Positions 1 to 5,390 of a stretch of 7,404 bases of DNA are shown in pieces. The stretch is taken from positions 1 to 7,404 of the forward strand of contig JAGBSR010000028.1 in the NCBI GenBank assembly GCA_017631745.1, given 5' to 3'. The notes below the pieces were generated by a model. It worked only from the letters and a program-made list of their open reading frames with translations. It searched no databases and had not been told where the DNA came from. Origin of the DNA: Clostridia bacterium. Lineage in GTDB: Bacteria > Bacillota > Clostridia > Oscillospirales > Acutalibacteraceae. Numbering within the stretch: the stretch's first letter is position 1; every line of letters starts with the position of its first letter. The translations under genes were made by a program, and so were the position numbers.

Positions 1-327
1 AAAACAGACTTTTAATTGATATCCGGTATTTTTCAAAAAAGCACCCGAATTTTGTTCGGTAAACTCGCCACCGTTGTCAAGGTAAACGCCATCGCGCATA
101 TAATCCAAGCCGGTGGTGTAAGCTGAAAGAATGATTTCAACTCCCTCCGAAGCTATGTAGCTTGTATTGACGGTGTACTGACTCCTTTTTGTAGGAACAG
201 GTTGACCTGCTTCAAAACGAAAATCCGTTTTAACGTAGTCCGCCGGCTTCGTATCCGCACTTGCAGAGAGAGGCACTATGCTTAAAAGCATAAGCAGACA
301 TAATATAAGACTAATAGTTTTTTTCAT
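1..327 (-). CDS. Secreted protein of unknown function, N-terminal 109 residues (runs off the window)
   Basis: An open frame of 109 codons runs from the ATG at 327 to the window edge with no stop, so the C-terminus is missing. A ribosome binding site AAGGAG lies about 10 bases upstream of the ATG. The first 24 residues form a typical Sec signal peptide: MKKT, a hydrophobic core (ISLILCLLMLLSIVPL), then S-A-S-A before an Asp, which fits signal peptidase I cleavage after residue 24. There is no lipobox cysteine at the cleavage site, so export rather than lipid anchoring is expected. The mature part seen (about 85 residues) is polar, with several Tyr-, Thr- and Gly-rich stretches such as YTTGLDYMRDGVYLDNGGEF, suggesting a beta-rich extracellular domain. 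I do not recognise a family. It has its own promoter with the shared 20-base operator and is separated from the preceding lipoprotein gene by a terminator, so it is a separate transcription unit that is probably co-regulated with its neighbours. Confidence 0.8.
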   Translation of the reverse strand, partial: MKKTISLILCLLMLLSIVPLSASADTKPADYVKTDFRFEAGQPVPTKRSQYTVNTSYIASEGVEIILSAYTTGLDYMRDGVYLDNGGEFTEQNSGAFLKNTGYQLKVCF

Positions 328-370
328 TTTTTTACATCTCCTTTTTATTTAAATAGTCTTATCCAAGATT

Positions 371-416
371 ATTTTACACTATCGAAAATCAAAATACACC
401 CTACAAATGTAGGGGT
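371..416 (-). promoter_or_regulatory. Operator-promoter module of the secreted-protein gene (copy 1 of the 20-bp palindrome)
   Basis: The 20-base block at 397-416 contains the inverted repeat CCCTACA-AA-TGTAGGG (399-414). Reading towards the gene, 22 bases separate it from a -10 box TAAAAT (371-376). The -35 position at 17-base spacing reads GTGTAT, a poor match to TTGACA, which fits a promoter needing an activator. The palindrome would be centred near -42.5 for a start around 364, giving a leader of about 37 bases. Identical blocks lie at 1822-1841 and 3382-3401. Confidence 0.75.
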
Positions 417-478
417 AAAAGCAAAAAAATTATTCGGCGGGATAAATTTTTATATCATCGGACACTTGAGCGCGTACC

Positions 479-515
479 AAAAAAAAGCACTGCCCGACAC
501 GAAGTCGGACAGCGC
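479..515 (-). terminator. Intrinsic terminator after the lipoprotein gene
   Basis: On the minus strand the 29 bases 515-487 fold into a stem of about 12 pairs (two or three of them G-T type) closed by a 5-base TTCGT loop, followed directly by eight T (486-479). It starts about 16 bases after the lipoprotein stop codon. This is a strong Rho-independent terminator that separates the lipoprotein gene from the secreted-protein gene. Confidence 0.9.
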
Positions 516-530
516 GAAGGTGAGAGAGAA

Positions 531-1736
531 TTATTTCTTAGCAAGCTCTGCATCAAGCTTTGACTGATATGAGCTCTTGTCTGCTGCGCTTTCAACCTTA
601 TCAATTGTTGCCTGAAGTGCTTCAAGGTCAGCCTTGTCACCGAAGACACCGATAATTGAAATGCACTGAGTTCTGACAAGTCTTGCCTTTGTTGCATCCT
701 CAAAGATGTTCTTTGCAGCTTCAACGATTTCATCGTTATTCACATATGTAGCTTCAGTTGCCCATGCATCGAATCTGGTTGCACTCTTGTTTGCCATTTT
801 GCTCAGACCTAGCCAGTTGGGAAGATCTTCACTTGCATATTCGCCCTTTAAGTAGTCCATAGTTGCCTTGTATGCAGCTTCTGAATAGTTATCGTGTGCG
901 GGATAGTTATACCACATTTCAACCAGTGAAGTCATAGCATCATCGTGTGCATCTGCAAGGCTTTCATCCTTAAGAATCTTTGCAAGAGGCTCAACAAATC
1001 TGTCATCATCAAGTGAACCACAGTTAATAGCGGCCTCAGTTACAACGTCAATATTCTCATCATTGAGAAGTTCAAGCATCGCATCAATAAAAGGTGTTTT
1101 ATCAGCAGGGGCAAGGAAGGTAACAGCTGATGAGAACCACTTTCTTACCATAAAGTTTTCATTGTCTTTTTGTGAAAGAACAAAGTCACAGAATTCAGCA
1201 TCTGAACGGAAATTGCTTGCAAGATAACGGAAAACATATGCAATTGCGATGGGCTCTGTTTCTGATATAACCTTTGCCTTGATGGGTGCATAATATGCTG
1301 TTGTGTCATCGAAGAACACGTTGCCGAGTCTTGAATAATAGTAAGCTCTTACCTGAGCTGAATCGTTAGCGATAATAGCATTTGCACAGTCCAGGATATT
1401 GGGAAGTGTTGCACCGTCGTTCTTGAGCTGAAGAAGAGCATCGTTAGTAGCATTATCAGCGAAATTGAATCTTTCGTCAAGATCAGCGAGCTCGATTGTT
1501 TCGATAAGTGCTGTGTACTCCTCAACTGTGGGAGCAGTCTTATCCTTGATGAGCTTAGCGATAAGATCATCTGTTGTCAGTGTTGCATAAGCATCTTTTT
1601 TGATGCCGTGCACTTCATCTGCAGCAACCACAGGTGCATCAGGTTCAGTTGTGTCGGGTGTTTCTCCGCCGCCACCGCAGGCAGCAAGTGTTGCAACCAT
1701 AAGAATTGCGAGAAAGATAGCTAAAAACTTTTTCAT
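531..1736 (-). CDS. Lipoprotein with HEAT-like helical repeats, function unknown
   Basis: This 401-residue protein begins with a lipoprotein signal peptide: MKKF, a hydrophobic core, then the lipobox L-A-A-C with Cys20 as the lipidation site. It is followed by a Gly run and an acidic, Pro/Thr-rich linker (about 21-40). It should be anchored on the outer face of the membrane. From about residue 50 to the end the chain is helical, with paired helices spaced roughly as in HEAT/PBS-lyase-like repeats, for example about 112-145, 157-186, 192-225 and 226-258. Two repeats contain the usual V-R/V-V...A-A pattern (MVRKWFSSAVTFL, DVVTEAAINCGSL). Such solenoids usually bind proteins or peptides; no catalytic motif is visible. 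The start is supported by AAAGGAG 9 bases upstream. The gene carries copy 2 of the shared operator and ends in a strong terminator. No terminator is seen between it and the upstream nucleotidase gene, so read-through may add to its expression. A surface scaffold or sensor accessory role is inference only. Confidence 0.85.
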   Translation of the reverse strand: MKKFLAIFLAILMVATLAACGGGGETPDTTEPDAPVVAADEVHGIKKDAYATLTTDDLIAKLIKDKTAPTVEEYTALIETIELADLDERFNFADNATNDALLQLKNDGATLPNILDCANAIIANDSAQVRAYYYSRLGNVFFDDTTAYYAPIKAKVISETEPIAIAYVFRYLASNFRSDAEFCDFVLSQKDNENFMVRKWFSSAVTFLAPADKTPFIDAMLELLNDENIDVVTEAAINCGSLDDDRFVEPLAKILKDESLADAHDDAMTSLVEMWYNYPAHDNYSEAAYKATMDYLKGEYASEDLPNWLGLSKMANKSATRFDAWATEATYVNNDEIVEAAKNIFEDATKARLVRTQCISIIGVFGDKADLEALQATIDKVESAADKSSYQSKLDAELAKK

Positions 1737-1795
1737 TTTGGTTTTCTCCTTTGATTTTTTATTGTACCCTGCCGAAAAAACAGGTTTACAGCTTG

Positions 1796-1841
1796 ATTAT
1801 ACTATTTCCCGATATGGATGTCACCCTACAAATGTAGGGGT
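1796..1841 (-). promoter_or_regulatory. Operator-promoter module of the lipoprotein gene (copy 2 of the 20-bp palindrome)
   Basis: The 20-base block at 1822-1841 is identical to the other two copies; its inverted repeat is 1824-1839. The -10 box TATAAT is at 1796-1801, 22 bases from the palindrome. At 17-base spacing the -35 reads GTGACA (5 of 6 matches to TTGACA), and its first base is the last base of the palindrome. The site is therefore centred near -42.5, where it could serve a class II activator or, since this -35 is good, be blocked by a repressor. The leader would be about 50 bases. Confidence 0.8.
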
Positions 1842-1856
1842 AAGAGAGAAATATTT

Positions 1857-3323
1857 TTAAATAACTACAAGTCTGCCTGTAATGTTTCTGTCAAGATTCT
1901 GATGATTTGACAGATACTCATCGAAAATGCCAAGGCAAGAGGTCGCCACCACAACAGGCTTTCCGTTTTTAAAAATCTCTTCGAGAGATATGTTGAAAAA
2001 GTCCTCAAGATTATTGAAATGGAACTGCTGAAGACCAATTCTGTAAATCTTGTCGTCTTCGATGGGCTTACCCTTGTAATCAAATTTCAGAAACTCATGT
2101 GAAGCTCTGTCATAAACCACACGCATACCTGATGAAAGCTGATAGAATTCACAGTGAGCACCATCCCAAACCTCATCACGGACCATAAACTTAATCATTC
2201 TCTTGAACTGTTCACCTGTAACCTTTATCATATAAGATGCATCGTCATAAGGGAAACATTCACAAAGATCAGAATAAAGCACAATGGGGCCAAGCTCAAA
2301 ACTGCGGACACTGCCTGAGCCAAGAAGCATAATATCAAGGCCGAGACACTCGCACATAATATCTGAAAGCAGGCCGCCGAGAGCAGTTTCCTGAATTCGT
2401 GTAGGATGTGTAAGACGCTTTTTGAGACGAGTTACAACTCTGCCGTATTTTGCATCAGTCTGAACTTTATAACGGCTGAGTATTTTTTCAAGCACCTCAT
2501 CTCTGGGACAGTGCTTATCATTTATAGGTATAGTTTTCCAGGTGAAGCTGTCAATACAATTGTTATCAGTATCAACCATAATATCAAAGCGGCCAATCTG
2601 GTCTGTGCCTGTACCCGCCTGAACAATAACAATATCATTGACAACGGCAGGTTCATCAATAAAGGTGTGGGAGTGACCGCCTATAATTACGTCAACACCC
2701 CAGTCAGGGTCAAGCTGAGCTGCAAGCTTTTTATCCTCTTCAAAGCCGATATGAGTGAGAAGCACGGTGAAATCAATATCAACCGCATTATATGTATTAC
2801 AGATTTTGCCAACCTCTGTTGCAGCTTCATCAATGTCAACAAAGGTACCGATAATGCCGTCATTTTTAGTCTGCGATAAAACTTCCTGAGTGAGAATACC
2901 GATGAAAAGCACTTTCATTCCGTCAATTTCAATAATATGGTGAGGCTTGAAAAGTCTTGCACCGTTTGTTGTGATATGTAAGTTCGCATTAATTATGGGG
3001 AACTTTGCACACTTTTCGATGAAAAGCAGATGTGCAATGCCGTAGTCTGTTTCGTGATTACCCGGTGTCACAACATCAGGTGAAAGCATATTCATAATTT
3101 CGATAGTTGAAAGTCCCTGAAACTCTGAGTCAATAACCGAGCCTCTGAACATATCACCTGCGATGCAGTAAATTGTATTTTTTTCTTCTTCTCGAACTTT
3201 ATTGATATAGCCTGAAAGCATTGAAACACCGCCCACAAGCTCTGAATCAACATCTTCAGCAAGAAAATCACCGTGCATATCGTTTGAATGTAATATAGTC
3301 AGTTTTTTCAGGTTTTTCTCCAT
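1857..3323 (-). CDS. Bifunctional metallophosphatase/5'-nucleotidase, cytosolic (UshA/YunD-like)
   Basis: This 488-residue protein belongs to the 5'-nucleotidase / 2',3'-cyclic nucleotide phosphodiesterase family, which hydrolyses nucleotide phosphate esters with two metal ions. The N-terminal metallophosphatase domain (about 6-260) has the full ligand set in order: D15-x-H17 in LHSNDMHG, D57 in AGDMFRG, N89-H90 in PGNHETDYG, H191 in LLTHIGFEED, and H217/H219 in GGHSHTF. The C-terminal nucleotide-binding domain (about 295-475) is recognisable, but the usual GGG-I-R substrate loop reads GSGSVRS (335-341), so specificity may differ from classical UshA. The start is fixed by AAGGAG 6 bases upstream and by the chain entering the first motif within ten residues. 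There is no signal peptide, so the enzyme should act in the cytoplasm, like B. subtilis YunD and unlike periplasmic UshA. It has copy 3 of the shared operator and lies directly downstream of the response-regulator operon. The substrate is not predictable from sequence. Confidence 0.93.
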   Translation of the reverse strand: MEKNLKKLTILHSNDMHGDFLAEDVDSELVGGVSMLSGYINKVREEEKNTIYCIAGDMFRGSVIDSEFQGLSTIEIMNMLSPDVVTPGNHETDYGIAHLLFIEKCAKFPIINANLHITTNGARLFKPHHIIEIDGMKVLFIGILTQEVLSQTKNDGIIGTFVDIDEAATEVGKICNTYNAVDIDFTVLLTHIGFEEDKKLAAQLDPDWGVDVIIGGHSHTFIDEPAVVNDIVIVQAGTGTDQIGRFDIMVDTDNNCIDSFTWKTIPINDKHCPRDEVLEKILSRYKVQTDAKYGRVVTRLKKRLTHPTRIQETALGGLLSDIMCECLGLDIMLLGSGSVRSFELGPIVLYSDLCECFPYDDASYMIKVTGEQFKRMIKFMVRDEVWDGAHCEFYQLSSGMRVVYDRASHEFLKFDYKGKPIEDDKIYRIGLQQFHFNNLEDFFNISLEEIFKNGKPVVVATSCLGIFDEYLSNHQNLDRNITGRLVVI

Positions 3324-3354
3324 AACTTTCTCCTTAAAACTTCTTTGTCTTTAT

Positions 3355-3401
3355 ATTATACTTCTCAGCTGACATAAAAGTCACCCTACAAATGTAGGGG
3401 T
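3355..3401 (-). promoter_or_regulatory. Operator-promoter module of the nucleotidase gene (copy 3 of the 20-bp palindrome)
   Basis: The 20-base block at 3382-3401 is the third identical copy; its inverted repeat is 3384-3399. The -10 box TATAAT is at 3355-3360, 23 bases from the palindrome, one base more than in the other two. The -35 at 18-base spacing reads GTGACT, again starting at the palindrome edge. The site would be centred near -43.5 and the leader would be about 25 bases, ending with the AAGGAG site. Confidence 0.8.
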
Positions 3402-3427
3402 GTTTGGAGATTTTCTGAATTTTTATC

Positions 3428-3457
3428 AAAAAAATAAGGACGGCCAATGGCCGCCCC
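3428..3457 (-). terminator. Intrinsic terminator of the two-component operon
   Basis: Seven bases after the response-regulator stop, the minus strand forms a GC-rich stem of 8 pairs, one a G-T wobble (3456-3449 with 3445-3438), around a 3-base loop, followed by TTATTTTTTT. This should end the signalling operon and insulate it from the nucleotidase promoter just downstream. Confidence 0.85.
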
Positions 3458-3463
3458 TACGGT

Positions 3464-4093
3464 TTAATTCTTTTTATCAGGGATGATGATGCCTGTCTCT
3501 CTTGCCTTAACTGCAAGCTCCGTTCTTGTGCGATAGCCTGTTTTTTCCATAATCACCTGAACGTAGTCTCTGACTGTATGCTGAGAGATACTGAGCCTTT
3601 CGGCAATTTCGGCATTGGTAAAGCCCATAATAACCTCTCGCAGAACCTCGATTTCTCTCTTTGAAAGGTCAGTGCTTTTTATGTTGCCAAAGCTGACGGT
3701 GGGGGTCTTGTCGGGATAGATGCTCTCCCCTGCCATAGTTCTGTCCATAAGCTCAAGGATAGGCTCCTCACTGACCTCTTTATACCAGAATGAATCAACA
3801 CCGATTGCCTTTGCCCTTTCAAGATATGAGACCTCAGACATTGATGTGACAACAATAATCTTGATTTGTGGGTGCTTTTGCTTGATTCTTTCTGCAGCAT
3901 CAAGTCCGTTTGAGTTAAGCTCGGTACAGACATCCATAAGTATCAGGTCAATCTGTGTCTGATCACAGTATATGTCTGCCATATCGGCATTTTTAATTGA
4001 ATGAACAAGCCTGTATTTGTCGCTCATTGAAATGAAAGCTTCAAAAAGCTGCCTCGGCATAGCCTGATCTTCAACGACCATCACATTATACAT
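3464..4093 (-). CDS. NarL/FixJ-family response regulator with LuxR-type DNA-binding domain
   Basis: This 209-residue protein has the standard length and two-domain layout of the family. The receiver domain (about 1-122) carries the acidic pair E8-D9, the phosphoacceptor D54 in LILMDV, the switch residue T83 in VVTS and the conserved K105. The C-terminal LuxR/GerE helix-turn-helix (about 143-200) shows the signature LSKREIEVL, the E-I-A-x-x-L-x-I-S-x-x-T-V-R recognition segment and the closing helix around TELAVKA. It should be phosphorylated by the kinase encoded just upstream and bind DNA as a dimer. Its ATG overlaps the kinase gene by 8 bases and is preceded by AAAGGAGG (4100-4107) with 6-base spacing, so high, coupled translation is expected. 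The three copies of a 7-2-7 inverted repeat in front of the next three genes are the natural candidate binding sites; this link is inference. The gene is followed by a terminator. Confidence 0.95.
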   Translation of the reverse strand: MYNVMVVEDQAMPRQLFEAFISMSDKYRLVHSIKNADMADIYCDQTQIDLILMDVCTELNSNGLDAAERIKQKHPQIKIIVVTSMSEVSYLERAKAIGVDSFWYKEVSEEPILELMDRTMAGESIYPDKTPTVSFGNIKSTDLSKREIEVLREVIMGFTNAEIAERLSISQHTVRDYVQVIMEKTGYRTRTELAVKARETGIIIPDKKN

Positions 4094-5390
4094 ATGCTTC
4101 CTCCTTTGAGGGTATTTTAAGTCTTAATATAAACTTCGGGTAAATATCGGTTTCCATTATACCGCCTGCAGTTTCAACGCTCTGACGAAGTGAAGAAAGA
4201 CCGCCACCCTCAGAAATTTCACCTTCGGGCTGCAGACCGTCATTGGTATATTCAATAATAAAGTGGGTGTAGGTGCTGTAAAGCTTCACCTTAAGCTCAC
4301 TTGCCTTTGCATGATGTACAGCATTGGTGAGGCTCTCTCTTGCACCGCTCATTACAAATCTCAGAAGGCTCTTATCTTTCGGTACTGGGCCATCGATTAT
4401 AAGTCTGATGCCCATAATTTTAGCCGCATCATAAAGCTCATCTAAGTTCACATCGTCTTTAGTCTCTGCAAAGCCTCCGTCAAAAAGATAAAGAGTTCCG
4501 TTCCAGATGTCAACAAGCTCTTCTTTTGTTATATGGGAGTCGGAATTTTCAATATATCTCTTTGTTGCAAGCTGAGCCTTACCGAGCATATCGTGAATGT
4601 TGACCTTTGCGGTGAGTATTTCTCTTTCACGGGTTATGTCATAAACGTTTTCACCGTATTCCTGAAGTCGTCTGTTAAGCTCACGAAGCTCGTTATTAGA
4701 TTTGCGAAGCCTGTTGCTGAGTGCAAACTTCTTTGTTATATCGGTAGCACGGATTTCAAATAGTTTTTCACCGCCGATTTCTCTTTCGATTTTTGTGAAG
4801 CTGAGAGTGGTGTTACCCAGCACAGTAACAATAGGATTTTCGCCTGTCTGCTGTGCGATGTTATCAGGTAAGACTTCTCCCTTTTGCAGTTTTCTCCAGA
4901 ATTCATTTGCATCAAACAAGGGCTCACCAGTAATAAAGCGGCAAAGATTATCCATTCTGTGGTTGATAAGCTTCGGCACACCGTCTTTGTTGTGATAGCA
5001 AAGACCTGCAGGCAATCTGTCAAGTCCCTCTTTGATTGAAGCAGGAGTAATATGCTCGCGCTTCCATTTTAAGACTGCATAAAGAGCAAAAACAGAGATA
5101 GCCGCAAGAATAATCAGGAGTACGGCCATCAGAATAAAATGCTCACCCATAAGCATAATATCAAAGCCATCTGTTTTGTAATTTTTGCGGAAATTGAAGT
5201 TAGCGGAAACAGCAGTGCAGTAAAGTATGCTGGTCAATATTCCGAGTATAATATTTAATGCCAGATGATGCTTTTTGAACTCAAAAATTACACAGGACAC
5301 CACACAGTAGATATTTATTACAAGCAGAATAAGATTGAAGAAAATCAGTGAGTACTGCAGATATTCAGGCAAGTCGAAAAAGTTCATCAT
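4086..5390 (-). CDS. Membrane sensor histidine kinase of the NarL/DesK type
   Basis: This 434-residue kinase should autophosphorylate and pass the phosphate to the response regulator encoded next. Three hydrophobic helices are visible near 13-35, 44-63 and 84-108. A PAS-like region (about 119-222) and a coiled coil (about 222-262) follow. The phosphoacceptor box is H266-D267-M-L-G, the HDxLG form typical of HisKA_3 kinases that pair with NarL regulators. The ATPase domain retains its boxes: E352 and N356 in RESLTNAVHHA, N383-D384-G385, and the Gly loop G395-G397-L. The kinase therefore appears catalytically complete. Its ATG overlaps the stop of the preceding gene as ATGATG, and AAGGCGGTGAT (5406-5396), which differs by one base from the ideal Shine-Dalgarno match, lies inside that gene, so translation is probably coupled. 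The second ATG (5387) is an equally possible start. No ligand can be read from the short extracytoplasmic parts. Confidence 0.93.
   Translation of the reverse strand: MMNFFDLPEYLQYSLIFFNLILLVINIYCVVSCVIFEFKKHHLALNIILGILTSILYCTAVSANFNFRKNYKTDGFDIMLMGEHFILMAVLLIILAAISVFALYAVLKWKREHITPASIKEGLDRLPAGLCYHNKDGVPKLINHRMDNLCRFITGEPLFDANEFWRKLQKGEVLPDNIAQQTGENPIVTVLGNTTLSFTKIEREIGGEKLFEIRATDITKKFALSNRLRKSNNELRELNRRLQEYGENVYDITREREILTAKVNIHDMLGKAQLATKRYIENSDSHITKEELVDIWNGTLYLFDGGFAETKDDVNLDELYDAAKIMGIRLIIDGPVPKDKSLLRFVMSGARESLTNAVHHAKASELKVKLYSTYTHFIIEYTNDGLQPEGEISEGGGLSSLRQSVETAGGIMETDIYPKFILRLKIPSKEEAYV

Noticed and set aside
397..416. The palindrome as a BlaI/MecI or CopY-type site (TACANNTGTA core)
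   Set aside because: The core TACAAATGTA does match that consensus, but no BlaI/CopY-like repressor, beta-lactamase or copper gene is in the window, and the extended CCC/GGG arms fit the 7-2-7 idea better. It remains a possible alternative if such a regulator exists elsewhere.
1741..1789. Small hairpin (CCTG/CAGG) in the lipoprotein leader as a riboswitch or attenuator
   Set aside because: The stem is only about four pairs with a long loop, the leader is about 50 bases, and no known riboswitch core is visible.
1600..1860. Plus-strand open frame of 86 codons across the lipoprotein start and its promoter
   Set aside because: It is antisense to the signal peptide, leader and operator of the lipoprotein gene and shows no coding character of its own.
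2406..2879. Plus-strand open frame of 157 codons
   Set aside because: It lies wholly inside the nucleotidase gene on the opposite strand, whose metal motifs are intact; the antisense frame has no ribosome binding site or recognisable domain.
399..3399. The three copies as a CRISPR array or tandem repeat
   Set aside because: The copies are more than 1.4 kb apart with whole genes between them, and each sits at a promoter.
3451..3461. CCCCTAC in the operon terminator as a fourth operator copy
   Set aside because: Only one half-site is present; the second arm and the TGTAGGG part are missing, and no -10 box lies at the fixed distance.
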